DNA from: Heracleum sosnowskyi
Lineage: Eukaryota; Streptophyta; Magnoliopsida; Apiales; Apiaceae
Assembly (NCBI GenBank): GCA_030848705.1
Contig: CM061244.1
Coordinates: 49,021,190-49,085,189, forward strand
Reading direction: 5' to 3'
Length of the DNA stretch: 64,000 nt
Shown: positions 30,425 to 44,140 of the stretch, piece after piece
Layout: every line of letters starts with the position of its first letter
How positions within the stretch are numbered: position 1 is the first letter of the stretch
The notes under the pieces: model-generated
What the model was told of the DNA's origin: nothing
What the model saw: only the letters and a program-made list of their open reading frames with translations
Database searches by the model: none
Program-made: the position numbers and the translations under genes

Positions 30425-32284
30425 TTTATTTTAACCATTTAGGAATATACTCTAAAAATTGGTGTAACCATTCAACTTGTTCGCTGCTTTATCCAAAGCA
30501 ACAAACTCAGCCTCCATGGTAGATTTGGTCACTACCGTTTGTTTTGAAGATTTCCACGAGATCGTTCCACCTGCTAGCGTAAATATATATCCGCTTGTGG
30601 ACTTCGATCCTTTTACACCATTAATCCAGTTTGAATCGCTATACCCTTCAAGTACAGCAGGATATCTCGAGTAATGCAACCCATAATCACGCGTATACCA
30701 AGTACCTAAGCAATTTAGTTATCGCTTTCCAATGATCCACACCTGGATTACTCGTGTATCAGCTTAGCTTACTCACTGTAAAGGCAATGTCTGGTCGTGT
30801 AAAATTCATTAAGTACATCAGACTTCCTATTACTTTAGCATATTCTCCTTGAGAAACACCTTCACCTTTATTTGTAGATAGATGTGAAGTCGTATCAAAA
30901 GGGGTTCTTGACACACTAGAATCATCTTTACTAAATTTATCAAGGATCTTATCAACATAATGTGACTGGTTTAGTATAAGTCCACTCGGTGTTCTTTGGA
31001 TCTTTATCCCTAGAATCACGTCAGCTAAGCCCATATCTTTCATGTGGAACCTTGAATGTAATATATCTTTGGTAGATTGCACCATCTTGTCATTGCTACC
31101 TACGATGAGCATATCAACATAAAGACACAGGATCACGTATCCTTCTATTGTATCTTTGACATATACACATTTGTCACATTCGTTGATTTTAAATCCATTT
31201 GACAATATCACACTGTCAAATTTCTGATGCCAATCTCGAGGCGCTTGTTTTAAGCCATAAATTGACTTAACTAGTTTACAAACTTTATGTTCCAATCCTG
31301 GAACCACAAAACCCTCAGGTTGTCTAATGTAGATTTCTTCATGTAAATCTCCATTAAGAAAGGCCGTTTTTACATCCATTTGATGTACTTCAAGATTTCG
31401 TAATGTTGCAATAGCAATGATCATCCTTATAGATGTCATTCTCGTTACCGGAGAATACGTATCGAAATAATCGATGCCTTTCTTTTGGCGAAAACCTTGA
31501 ATAACAAGTCGGGCTTTATACTTATCAATGGATCCATCTGTTTTCATTTTCCTAGTGAAAATCCATTTAGATCCTAGTGGTTTACAACCTGGAGGAAGAT
31601 CCACTAATTCCCAAGTATGATTCTGCATAATAGAATCAACTTCACTTTTAATAGCCTCTTTCCAAAAAGGACCATCCGGACAATGCACAGCTTCTGAATA
31701 AGACTGTGGTTCATTTTTGAGCAAGTATGTTAGAAAATCCGGCCCGAAGGATTTTTCAAATCTAGCTCTTTTGCTTCGACGAGGTGCATCCTCTGTTTCA
31801 AGTTCATCTGTATTTTCTTGTTCCTCGACATCACTATATTCATTTTCAGAATAAGTTTCACGTGTCTGTTTCGATGAACTTGAACTTTCTATGGACTTGC
31901 GTGGAAATCCATGTTCAAAAAATGAAGCATTACTCGATTCCATTATTGTATTCTTGTGTATGTTAGGGATTTTTGACTCATGCACAAGAAATCTATATGT
32001 CGTACTATTAGGCACATAACCAATAAAAATACAATCCACTATTTTTGGACCGATTTTCACCCTCTTTGGTTCTGGTACAAGAACCTTTGCAAGGCACCCC
32101 CACACTCGTAAGAATTTATAGGAAGGCTTCTTCCTTTTCCATAATTCATAGGGAGTTAGCTCTTGATTTTTTCGGGGTATCCTATTCAAAAGATAGTTTG
32201 CTGACAAAACAGCATCTCCCCACATACTTGTAGGCAACCCTGAACTTAGCAACATTGCATTGCTCATTTCTTTCAAGGTCCTAT
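30425..32284 (-). pseudogene. Truncated Ty1/copia pol fragment (integrase end, reverse transcriptase, start of RNase H)
   Basis: Minus-strand sequence encodes the end of an integrase core (NRTLKEMSNAML, WGDAVLSANYLLNR), a reverse transcriptase (GSKWIFTRKMK, QMDVKTAFLNG, YGLKQAPRDWH) and the first half of RNase H (GYSDSNWINGVKGSKSTSGY). It differs clearly from the Sirevirus pols here and resembles Tork-like copia lineages. The catalytic YVDD is reduced to YVD by loss of one GAT codon (about 31113). Frameshifts lie near 30680-30760 and 30490, beyond which the readable frame EWLHQFLEYIPKWLK stops. No LTR, gag or protease is present. Its left edge at about 32285 is fused to S3 ORF3. Confidence 0.88.
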
Positions 32285-34409
32285 TTCTTCTATCCTTGAA
32301 ATCCTTTCTTCATTAAACGTTTGATTTTCATCAGCTGTTTGCAGAATAAAATCCACTTTGGTAGAAATGGCAGCAATCTCCTTGACACTTTCTGAAATAT
32401 GAGCATTTGACGTTAAATCAGAAATGTCTGAAGCCACTAGTACTTGAGATTGTTGGATGGCATTCAGCTTCGGGAGCATAGTACTCTTGAGTCCTTCCAG
32501 ATCATCCTTGATAGTACCCAGCTGATTAGATACAGAGGTGGAAGATTGTGCAACCACTTGGGCTTTGAGAAGATTGTTTTCAGCCTGGGTGTCTTGTAAC
32601 TGTTTCTGTAGAGCAGCTAGCTGGTTCAACAACAAAGCAGTGTTTGTGTCAGTGTGTGCACTCACTTCAATTTCTCTCAGTGGTGTTTCACTCAACTCAC
32701 GTGCTTGTGTATCACTATGTGTTTGACTCTCATCTCTCACAACTAACTGTCTATCCATGTTTTCAGTAGATGTACCTGCAATAGAAATCACCCTAGCCCC
32801 TTCAAGAGAGGTCAGTGGTGGTGCAATGGGAGTTCGCAAATCCCAATCCCTGGTTGAGTCTGTCAAAATATTTGACATTGTAAACTGAATTGCTTCAGTG
32901 ACAGACTCACCTGGTTGCCTTTCACTTTCTCCAGTATAAACTGCGAGTGAAAAATCCCTTAGGGGAGCCAGAGATGTTCCCTCTGGGAGGGGAGAAAATG
33001 ATTCTATTATTGGTGGCGAAGAATCAGATTTTCCCTCTGATTCCTGTGAAGGCACTTCTACCGTAACTATGGTAGGCACTGTTTCAAAGTCAAAAGTAAA
33101 GTGCTCTCCTTGCATAGTGTCCTGAGTATAATCTATTTGGATATCTTCTCCCATTGTGAGTAATGGGAGAGTGCTTGACTCAGTACATGATGCCATGGCC
33201 CGATGGCGAATTTCAATAGATTCATCATGTTGAGAGGATGTCTCCAGAGACTGTTCAGTGGCCATATCAATGTCCATATCCTGTTGAGAGGATACGGATG
33301 GGCTTACAGATGCCTCCCTATAGGTTTTTCTTTTCTTTAAGGGTGGAGACAGAGTTGTGGGAACACTCATTGCAGCTATTTCACAAAATCTTCTTTGACT
33401 GGTTTGAACATTTGGCTCCGGTTGTTTGTTAGTAGTGTTTGACTCTCTGTTTGGCTCTATGACCTGGGTCAGAGATTGTGGTTCTACAACCTCTGGGTCA
33501 GCCCTAACAACCACTTGGGTTTCAATTATTGTACCAGAAGAAGATCCAGGGTTAGGAATAACTACCTGTATTGGGACTGGATGTGGCTCAGGAACTTGTT
33601 CACCAAAGATAGGAAGATTAATGAATTGACTCATCAATGGTGAAACAAGAACAGGTATGTTATGGAATTTGGATGAGACATCAAGCCTGGTGTAGAATTT
33701 AGTATCTGTGGTTGGAAAAGTTTCAAATCTGGTTTCCCTAAACAGTTCTACCTGCTCAGCAGTGAGAAGATGATTAATGATAAGAGTGAGAAAGCGAGGG
33801 TACCAACACTTCACTTTCACATGATTATCAGAATCTCTCCTAGAGTGAGCAAGCCTGTTAATCATTACGTTCCACAGAATTTCAGCAAAATTTAATCTAC
33901 GACCAAATACAATAGCATAAGCAATATATTGATTAAGACTGGTAATGCCATGAAAATTTGTTTTTGTGCAATTACCAAATACTCTTGCTATTGTATCAAA
34001 GAACAGATCCCATTCCCTTACAAGAAAACTCTTAGACAATTTAACCATTTGTAAGGGACCCTGATAATGAATATTCACAAAGAAATGTGATAACTCATCA
34101 TCAGTGGGTAAGGGATCAAACCTATCCTTTGGAAACTGTAACACATCACAAAATAACTCAAAAGTGACTGTATATTGCTGGTTTAAAAATATTGAACGTA
34201 AAAGATTTTGAATCTCCAGCAATAACAGCACTTGAACATAAAAACCTCAAAGGATCAATTTTAAGAAGTGCAGTGGCACAAATAGCATGACTGACACAAG
34301 TCTCGCTATTTAAAAATTGAATCCAAGGTTTAAAACGTTCCACCTTACATTTAGACGGATCAAAATACCCAACATAGTTACTTAACACAAGTTCAAATTT
34401 AGGATCCAT
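32285..34409 (-). pseudogene. S3 ORF3 remnant
   Basis: The frame starts at an ATG (34409) giving MDPKFELVLSNYVGYFD, close to S1. A one-base insertion near 34184 in a T run shifts the frame, after which the S1-like reading continues for about 630 codons (REWDLFFDTIARVFG, LKKRKTYRE, and the coiled-coil region) until the break at about 32285. The C-terminal third is lost. The last residues before the stop at 32273 come from the joined copia sequence. Confidence 0.88.
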
Positions 34410-34436
34410 TTTTATAAAACAAGAAATTTTAATCAA

Positions 34437-34880
34437 TTTAAAATAAAATTAAAATTTTAGGTATTTTTAGAATTAATTAAAATTAATTAAAATCCACAAA
34501 ATCAAAATTTTACCAAAATTAACCAATTTTAAATTTTAATCCTAAAATTCGAACTAAAAACTTTGAAATTAAAAAAATGAAAGGGCAATTGATTTTAAAT
34601 CACACACACAGAACTCACTTAATCACTTAACACACAAGAAGATCACTTAGCAAATCAAGAACAATCAAGTCGAATAATTTTTTTTTAAACAATTTTGACA
34701 GCAATTCGACTAAAAAGCTTGATTTTGAAGGAACAGAAATGTTTTGCTAAGTTAACACTTGAGCAATAATGGAACAGGATCAAAGAATTCTGCAGAAACT
34801 GAGAATTCGAAAGGGGGTTTTGAAAAGATTAAAAAACTGCTAAGGCAAATCATAAGAAATGCAGTGTATGTACTGTGTAA

Positions 34881-34919
<39 letters not shown>

Positions 34920-35629
34920 TAAAAACTGTAAAAATAAAAGGATTTGAACGGTTTTTAATTCAAAATTGTACTAGGAAGACAATCGGGAAGACTTAGGATA
35001 GTCTTCCCGGTAGTCTTCCTAATACAACTTAGAAAGACTTCCGAAAAATCAACAAAAGAAAAATCAGAAAAATAAACTAATTAATTCTAAGTCTTCCTAG
35101 TTCAAAAACTGGGAAGATTTAGGAAAAGACTTAAAATTAAATAGAAAAAACAAAAAACAAAAAAGAAAAATCCCTTGTTTTCCCGGTAGTCTTCCTAGTA
35201 TAAAACTGGGAATACTTAGGAAAAACTAAGAATTTAATTAAAAAATGCACAAAAAAATGCAGAAAAATAATAAAAATGCATGAAAAATATATAAAAGTCT
35301 AGAAAAATTCACAGAAAATTCCATAAATTCTAGAAAAATATGCAGAATAATATAGAATTGCATAAAATTAATATAAACTTGTAGAATAATTTAAACAACA
35401 ATATTTACAATCTGAAAAACACCTAAATAATTCTAAATAAATATATTTTCAATAAAAATACATTTCTCCACTTAAAAAATATGAGAAAAATATTTTTAAA
35501 GAAAATAAAATATTCAGAACTATTTAAATATACAAGCATGAAATATTAAATGAGAATTGGCAGTAATGTCACTTAGTAACAATGAGAGAAGACTGATTTT
35601 TAACAAGAACAAACATGACAGAGATACTG
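34437..35629 (-). other. S3 spacer between pol and ORF3
   Basis: The spacer corresponds to 5198-6391 of S1. It keeps the GGAAGACT / AGTCTTCC cluster (about 34975-35220) and, between that and ORF3, an expanded TA tract (34882-34914). There is no open frame of note. Confidence 0.75.
34882..34914 (-). repeat. TA dinucleotide tract in S3 spacer
   Basis: About 16 TA units stand at the same place as the shorter TATA-like tract of S1 (5666-5676), roughly 475-505 bases before the ORF3 start. Expansion of a simple repeat explains the length. Whether it began as a promoter element is not known. Confidence 0.6.
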
Positions 35630-38600
35630 TTAATCACTAAGACTGTTTAACATACCCAATTTACCAACTAACCTGGTAAATGTGGATTCGTCAACAGATT
35701 TAGTGAATATATCTGCAGTTTGTTCTTCTGTGGGTACAAAGTGTAACTCCACAGTACCATTCATGACATGCTCTCTGATAAAATGATACCTGATATCAAT
35801 GTGCTTCGTTCTCGAGTGCTGCACAGGGTTGTTGGAGATTGCTATGGCACTTGCATTATCACACAAAATGGGAATTTTGTCTAATGCAAAGTCATAGTCC
35901 TTCAATTGATTCCTTATCCATAAGATCTGAGCACATAAGCTTCCAGCAGCAATATATTCAACTTCTGTCGTTGAATTGGAAACTGTTTGTTGTTTCTTGC
36001 TATACCAGGAAATCAATCTACCTCCTAGGAATTGACAACTCCCAGAGGTACTCTTTCTATCCACAACACTACATGCATAATCAGAATCTGTATATCCAAC
36101 AAGGTTAAAACCAGAATCTTTAGGGTACCAGATACCTAAATTAGGTGTACCCTTAAGATATCTCAAGATTCTTTTAACAGCAACGAGATGTAAATCTCTA
36201 GGGTCCGCTTGGAACCTTGCACACAAGCATGTAGCATACATAATATCTGGTCTACTAGCAGTAAGATAGAGTAAGAAGCCAATCATACCTCTGTAGCTTG
36301 TAACATCTACCTTGATAGAATTGTCAGAAGCTCCAAGTTTGATAGCTGTTGAAGATGGAGTCCTTGCTGATGCTGAATCCTCCATGTGATACTTCTTGAG
36401 GAGTTCTTTGAGATACTTGGATTGACAAATAAATATAACATTTGACCTTTGACTTACTTGCAATCCAAGAAAGAACTTCAGCTCACCCATCATACTCATT
36501 TCAAACTTACTCATTTTCTCGGGGCTTGTTTGAGACCATAGATAGCCTTGAAGAGAAAGTATACAAAGTCTAGCAGCTCTTGATTTTCAAAGCCAGGGGT
36601 TGTTCCACATACACTTCTTCATCCAGCTCACCATTCAGGAATGCACTCTTAACATCCATTTGATAGACTTTAAAATTGGAGTAAGATGCAAATGCTAAGA
36701 ACATCCTGATGGCCTCACGTCTAGCCATTGGTGCATAGGTTTCATCATAATCAATGCCTTCAGCTTGTGAATACCCTTGAGCAACCAGTCTTGCCTTGTT
36801 CCTTGTAACAATGCCATCCTCATCCAGCTTGTTTATGTATACCCGTCTAGTACCAACTACTTTCTTGTCCTTTGGTCTGGGTACCAGCTTCCAGACTTGT
36901 TGTTGTTCAAATTGATTGAGTTCATCTTGCATAGCAATCACCCAATCTGGATCAGTCAGTGCTTCTTCAGTCTTCTTTGGCTCCATTTCAGATAGAAACC
37001 CTGAATAATGACATTCATTCTGAGTAGCACTTCTAGTTCTAACTCCAACACCTGGATCAGCAATGATCAGCTCAAAGGGATGCGCTCTATTCCATACAAT
37101 CTGTCTTGGAAGATTTGATCTTGATGATTCGCCTTGAAATTCATTGTGGTGTTGTGACTGACTAGTAGATCCTTCATTTGCTCCCCCTGAGTTGTTGCTT
37201 GATTGCCTTGATGATTCTTCTCCAGTGTTGGTGGTATCTCCATTGTTACCAATGTTTCCACCACCACCACCAGGATTATTATCATCATTTTTATTGTCAT
37301 TACCAGCAACATTCTCAGGTGGGGCTTCATCATCTGAATCTGAGTCTGGCAAGTTATCAAACTTCAGTTTCTCAGATGAGTCTTCTGTTTGGATACTAGG
37401 AAGCTTAGTGTCATCAAATGTTACATTGACACTTTCTTTCACATGGTGACCATCAATCAAGTACACCCTGTAAGATCTTCTGGAATAACCAATAAAAATA
37501 GTTTCTTGTGCCTTAGCCTCAAACTTGCCAAGTTTCACATTGTCATCCTTAAGCACAAAGCATTTTGCTCCAAATACATGAAAGTATTTGAGAGTTGGTT
37601 TCTTGTTGTTCATGATCTTATAAGGAGTCTTCATTAAATCCTTGTTGATTAAAGTTCGATTCTGAGTATAACAAGCAGTGTTCACATCTTCAGCCCAAAA
37701 GTACATTGGAAGTCTTGATTCACTTAACATAGTCCTAGCAGCTTCAATCAATGTACGATTCTTCCTTTCCACCACTCCATCCTGTTGAGGAGTTCTAGGG
37801 GCAGAATACTTTCTTGTTATTCCTTTATCTGCACAAAAGTCATTTAGGACTGCATTCTTGAATTCAGTTCCATTATCTGACCTTATAGCTCTAGCAGGGA
37901 ATCTTGAATCCATCTCAATCAACTTTATATGATCAATCACCATATGTGGGGTCTCATCCTTGGAATGTAGGAATAAAACCCAAGTATATTTGGAATAGTC
38001 ATCAATAATCACAAGTGCATACTGTTTCTTTGACATGGACATCACACTAACTGGACCAAACAAATCCATGTGCAGTAGCTGAAGTGGTTCAGTTATTGAA
38101 GATGTGTCAGTGCCCTTGTGCGAAGCTTTTTCTGACAAGCCTCACACAGTCCTTCCTGTGTAAATTCCATCTGAGGAAAACCTCTAACCAATTCCCTCTT
38201 GACTAAAGAGTTCATGGTTTTGAAGTTAAGGTGAGACATCTTCTTGTGACATAGCCAACTTTCATCTGATGAAGCTTTAGCATAAAAACAAGTTACTTCA
38301 TCTTTGGATCCAGAGTGCAAATCAGCTATGAACAAGTCACCTTTCCCTACTCCTTGAAGAGCAAGTTTTCCATTCTTCTTGTGAAGGATCTGGCATCTAT
38401 CTTTCTCAAAGGAATCAACATATCCTCTGTCACAGAAATGACTGATGCTGAGAAGATTGAACTTCAGACCTTCCACAATAGATACATCTTGAATGATAAC
38501 ATTTCCAAACTTCAAACAGCCATATCCTCTGGTAATACCCTTGCTGTTATCTCCAAAGGTAACTCCTGGGCCGGCTTTCTCAACCACATTTGATAGCAGG

Positions 38601-38713
38601 GCTCTATCTCCGGTCATATGCCTTGAACAACCACTGTGAAGAACCCACATAACACGGTTTACCTGTTCCACACCCTGCAGTATCAAATTGATTAGACCTT
38701 CTTTGGAACCCAA
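35630..38713 (-). pseudogene. S3 pol remnant
   Basis: Aligned to S1 pol, visible lesions are: protease active site LDSGC changed to LHSGC (Asp to His, near 38636); a 13-base deletion near 38130 removing GKSKK-coding bases and shifting the frame; a one-base loss near 36598 after YVEQP; and a deletion of about 180 bases at about 36513 that removes the reverse transcriptase segment with catalytic YVDD. RNase H (35630-36514) still reads through to its normal stop with TDSDYAC and CDNASAIAI. It cannot encode an active enzyme set. Confidence 0.9.
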
Positions 38714-40227
38714 ACTTGATTGGGTCCGGCATACTTAATGAACTGGCCTTTGTCAGGCAAAACAACATCTTTAACCTTAACTACATAAACCTCTTTCACA
38801 AAAGAGCGTTTCCATTTATAGCCAGCCTTAACACATTTCTGAGTAGGCTTAGGGATAAATGGATCCACTCTAGTCTTTGGAGGACTAGTAGTATTAGATC
38901 TAACATGCTTCTTATTATTAACATGTTGACGTGGAGCAGTCTTATTATCAGATACATGCTTACTATTAAAATAAGCATACATAACATTGAAAGCACAAGA
39001 CATGCAATTAACCACACCACATGCTTTATGAGAAAGATTAATAGCAGGCATGTCAGTTTTACAGTTGTTTTGATCCACTTTATGAATGTCTGACTTAGTC
39101 TTCGTTGCAGAAACAACTTTGATTGGCTTGTCAGACTTACACTTTTTGGACTGAGCAAGTTCAAAAGCACGATCCTCTATACGTATCTCCTCTTCAATGA
39201 TGATAGAGTATTCATTCAGAGGTCCTGCTTGGGACTCTCTAAAGAAAGGTGTTTCAATACCCTTAAGCACATATGGTATACCCCTTTCTTCAGCACTGAC
39301 TCTATTAGGGGTATTTATGCTTAACTCACCAATAGACTCATTATAGTCATACCCTATTCATATTGTATGACCAATACTTTGTTTATTGATGATCTCTTTA
39401 GCAGTCTTACAAGAGTTATAGTAAGCATTAGCCTTGACCTTAAGTTCACTAATCTGATCCTTAAGAATGGTTTCCAGTTGAATATAACATTTAACCCTAT
39501 TCTCAAGAAATGCTATTTTCTCAGTTAGTTCATCCTGATTAACATGCACAAGTTTTAATTCTTTTATCTCCTTTTCAAGGGATGTGTTCAAAAGAATTAT
39601 TCTATCATTTTTCTGTACGTGCACAGGAAATAGTAGTACTAAGATGATAGATCATTTCAGTATCAGTAAACTTTACCTCTGACATGTAAGTTGATGAAGT
39701 GCTTGCCTCATTAGCCATTAAAGCAAAGTTTCCAATCTCACCTGCTTCTTCATCACTATCACTATCATCCCAACTCTTTCCCTCAGCAACATATTATTTC
39801 CCAATCTTATTCTTCTTGCTAGAATCGAATGAGTTCCTTCTCACTTGCTTTGGCTTTTTACATTCTGTAGCAAAGCGACCCAACTCATTGCAATTGTAAC
39901 ACCTGATTGTGCTTCTTTCCACAGTTCCAGTTTTATAGCCACCCCTTGTGCTATTTGAAGATGAGGAACCACCTCTCTGAAACCTGGGCTTGAACTTAAG
40001 ATTGGGATTCCTTCTGAATCTGAACTTCCCAAACTTCCTGACTATCATGGCCAAATCACCATCCTCCAGCTGATCAAGTTCTTCCAAAGAGTAGTAGTCA
40101 CCACCAGATTGATCAATGGATGTTAAACCAAATTCAGCATCAATAATATCCAAGTTAGAACTGGAAGGTTGAACAACCTTCACTTCCAATTTCTGTGGGA
40201 CTACTGTTGTCAATGCAGTAGAAGTAC
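38692..40227 (-). pseudogene. S3 gag remnant, cut by the gypsy insertion
   Basis: Sequence equivalent to S1 gag from about residue 237 on. It keeps a zinc knuckle CYNCNELGRFATEC (the conserved His-preceding Gly-His has become Gly-Arg, losing the zinc-binding His). A stop replaces the codon after NKIGK (near 39792), one extra A near 39607 shifts the frame, and another stop lies near 39357. The first residue contributed by this element follows directly on the gypsy LTR at 40228. Confidence 0.88.
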
Positions 40228-43200
40228 TGTAATATCCCAAAATTTAGTAATAATTGAAACCCTAATGAATAGTAAATTTGCCCCTGATGAATAGTAAATT
40301 TGCTGATGGAAAATTTTCAGACCACACTATGTGGATGGTATGGAATGAATGTTTCGAAGTTATTATTGATGTATAGGAAGAATAAAAGAATGTAAACGTA
40401 CTCAGAATCAGGAGATTCCTATTCGAATTTTAAATCACTATTCATCGGACAATCGCTGATGAATTGATTTGATCGTTTTGAGAAAGTATGTGGAATGAGA
40501 AATCCATGATCATATCTTAAACCAAGGTGAGAAATCTAAGACCATATATTAAACCAAGGAAATGGAAAGATCAAGGAAGTAACCCCTAGCATTGGTACAG
40601 AAAAACGTTTTTAAAATCACTTGAGACTATCGCGAGACAGAAGCGTAACGAATTATGGATTAAACCCTAACCAAGGGAGAAGTATCATATAATATCATCA
40701 AGTGCAACATATAAGAGGATTGATGATACAAATGATGACATAAGCATGATGCAGAAGAGTGACATAGGGATGACATGTTGGTGACAAGGTGATGAATCAC
40801 CACCTTCTCACCACTTTCACCACAACCACAAATTTAAATGAGATGTGTCATTGGTGACAAGGCTTGTTTATGGCCACACAAATTAATTGGCAAGTAATTA
40901 AGAGTAATTATACAAACAAAAACAAAACAAAACAAAACAAGAAGATGCATCCTTGAAGAAACAAAAACATTCGACTATTTCTTCTTCTTCCAAACCTTAA
41001 GAAACTTTCTACCACTTCCACTCAACCATAATTCATGTTCTTGGGCTCTAAATCACCCTCATCCATAAACTAAGGTAAATCTTTGATCTTAGCTTCATCT
41101 ATGATTGTTAGATTGTTCAAAAATGGATTCAAAGTTGATGATGTAAAGATGAATAGTAATTCTTGATTTCTTGTTTTGATCTTGAAGTTTAAGGCTTGTA
41201 AAGGTTAATCAAGGATCAAAGAAGGTCATACCACCCATTTATAGGCTATACTAAGTACCAAGGAAGGTATAAACCCTCTCACACTTTTACTTATGATTTG
41301 ATATTAGTGAATAAATGGATGATTGTTAGTGATAGTATGATGTAGAGATGATTTGCATGATATGTATGATGTTTAATGGAGTAAGTGATGGTTGACCTAG
41401 TGAGTAGTGATATGAGCTTGTGTAGACAGAAATAAAGTGATTTGGATGAGATCCTTGGGTTGTGATTGTTTGGTTGTGGATTGGTGGATTGATTAAAGTG
41501 TTTTAAACACGGGAATCACGCTTAAGCGTCGTTACCATGTCGAATTTTACTTAGGAAGATTCGACGGAGGCCATGGTTACCTTAAAGGCATAACCATAGA
41601 GGTTTCTGACCATGATCATGTAGAATCTGTTTCATAGTTTGTTTTAGCGAAATAATCGTATCGTTTCGATTTACGGTTTAGGAGAAACGTCCGTTTTAGT
41701 GAAAGCGGTTTCGGATAACTAAGTAGTTCATTACGTGAACTTTGAGATTGTGATCAAGCCCTTTAAAAATGGAATTGGGTTGAGATATTAAAATGGATAC
41801 TAGCATCGATTTTTAGGAAGGAAACCTAGAAGGTTTCGTGTTAAAAAGATAAGTTTGTGATTTTATAAAAATGCGAGAACAAAGGTTGCGCGAGTGAAAT
41901 ACCCTTAATGGGATGGTTAAAAACAAGGAGTTAGTAAAGGAAAAGTACTTGGGTTTTGTGAAGAGATTTCCACCCAAACTCTTGACTTAGGATTTAAGGA
42001 ATGTCATGAGGTTATAGATGACCGAGAGCGAGACATTTGATTTTCATTAATAGAACTTTAGTGCTTAAGTAATAGCACATTAATTGGTTCTAGGGGACTG
42101 ACTGTGAATTATGTATCTTGTTATAGATCGACGAGCACACTCTCAAGCCCCCTCTACCACATCACCGAGACACCAAAGCAATTTTTCAAACTCTACATCA
42201 TATAAGTGATGCTGTTGTGATTAACTGTTGTGCATGTGATATATATATATATATATATCCTGCTTTAATGTTGTGAACAGATTGTAACTGTTTATGCTTT
42301 TGATATAAAAAGCTTTATAGAGATAAGGTTTATATGCTAGGTAAATACTAGATATAAACCGAGGTTTAAAGGCTCTAAGAATAGAGCACTCATACGATGA
42401 TTTTAAAATATTAGACCGGGAGTTGAATTAATATTTTTACTTGATTATACTGTCAAAAACTGGAGGGTCCAGGGACATGAATATTTTAAATATGTTATTA
42501 AATATTCCAATATATATATATTATTGGATATTTAATATGAGGTATTAAATAATATTATTAAAAATATTATTTTGAATATTTATTTAAATAAGTGAATATT
42601 ATTTGAATATTCACTTAAGTGGAATATTATTGAATAATAATTCAATATTTATTATGTGGATATTTATTAAATATTCCAAATATGATTTAAAAATCATAGA
42701 ACCTTATTATATTATTATTTAAGGTTCTAATATTTACGCAAATATTTCTGATCTTCAGAAAATATATTTGAAATAGAGATTCCCAAGTATTATCTCAAGT
42801 TATTTAAAGATATTTAACTACGAATAATGTTTTCTAAAATTGGGAATCCAGTTCAAGGAGTCGAGGACAACGTTTTACTTCCACTTTTCCTCTAGAGTAT
42901 CTATAGCTGGGGATGACTCCCCTATTCAATCAAAGAACTTCAAACTTGCTAAACTCTGAAAATGTCAATGAACTCCCTGGTCATGATTTCAAAATACGTG
43001 GTAATCATTCGTAGTCTCGTTGACTGAAGTCAACCCACACTGTAACTTACTCCCTTCAAATACTCTGGAGTAAGGAATCTGAACTGTTGCAAAGTTTTGA
43101 CAAGTAATTGTACTTGGGGGAAATAGGCTTAAATTCCGATTCCCGTTTCATTGATTTTATCCGGGACCAGGAGGAAAAGTGAAGGAGGCTGTTGGACAGT

Positions 43201-44136
43201 ACCTCTGATTATAGCGTAAGAGGCTGCTAGGTAGTCCAGCACTTATCTCGCGTAGGAGGCTGTGGGACAGTCCAGCAAATACAAAGCCCGTATGCGGCTA
43301 GGGTGATAATCGTGTTAAGATGTCGTCCATCTACTAGTAGAAAAGTGTGAGTACGATACAACGACTGATCATCGTGTATCGGGGCGTGCTCCGGAAAAAG
43401 GTCCCTTCCCTCCAATTGGAGTTGTGCTGCACATTGTAACGAAAGCCTAGGCGCTGAGTTGCGGATAATGTGGCAGTGATGAGTGATGATGTTCCTCATA
43501 CAGTAGTTGCACTGTATGGCATGTTTTGACGAAAAGAAAATAAATATATCATTCTGTATATGAATGAAGTTTTAAAGGTTTTCCTTTATGATATAAGATT
43601 ACATATATTCTTGTGTTGTGTTATATTATTGTTGGGCTTAGTGCTCACTCTTGCTTTCTTTTATATATATATATCACAACACAACAGCTAGAGTAGATGG
43701 CCAGGATTCGTCATACCGCTCGGAAGTGCGTATGGGCCGCGCAGACCGCCCATAGGATGACAGTTGCAGCACCTCAGGTAGAAGTACTGAGTTGGTTCGG
43801 ATTTTAACTCTTGTTGCTCCGGTTTATTTATAAGTATCACTTATGTATATTAATGAACGAGAACAAACTTTTGAGCTGCCTTTCTGGTTTCACATAGAGA
43901 TCATACTGGCAGTAGGTTGTAAGCATTTTACTTTTGGGTTGTAATAACTTTAATTTGTGGATCATATGACTATTGTTTTGCAAATTCGTTTCTGAGACAT
44001 AACTGGCGTGAGTATATGGATGGTGGGGTCACCATGTGTGTTGATTTATATTATTATGATTCAAGTATCAAGTGTTTGTAAGGAATAAAGAAACATGACA
44101 ACCTAGGTCTCCGACCCCGGATCTGGGGGTGTTACA
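40228..44136 (+). repeat. Gypsy 5' LTR (3.9 kb)
   Basis: It starts TGTAATATCCC and ends GGGGGTGTTACA, directly before the primer site, and is matched by 62141 onward. At 3909 bases it is very long. About 42430-42850 is an extremely AT-rich segment with inverted repeats, including an 11-base-pair hairpin AAGTGAATATT...AATATTCACTT (42590-42616). A (AT)n run lies at 42239-42258. No coding region is evident. Confidence 0.93.
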
Positions 44137-44140
44137 GAAA

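Larger units (their letters stand above)
32285..40227 (-). mobile_element. Decayed Sirevirus-like element S3, same family as S1
   Basis: Minus-strand remnants of ORF3, spacer, pol and gag align in order with S1. The 3' end of ORF3 and the 3' LTR are missing at 32285, where a different copia pol begins. The gag is cut at 40227 by the gypsy LTR, so the gag start and 5' LTR should lie beyond the far end of the gypsy element, outside the window. Many stops, frameshifts and deletions show it is older than S1. Confidence 0.9.

Noticed and set aside
40223..40227. AGTAC as proven target duplication of the gypsy element
   Set aside because: The partner lies beyond the window end, so it cannot be confirmed.
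43227..43499. Minus-strand 90-codon frame in the gypsy LTR
   Set aside because: It lies in LTR DNA, shows no motif and is not supported by any surrounding coding signal.
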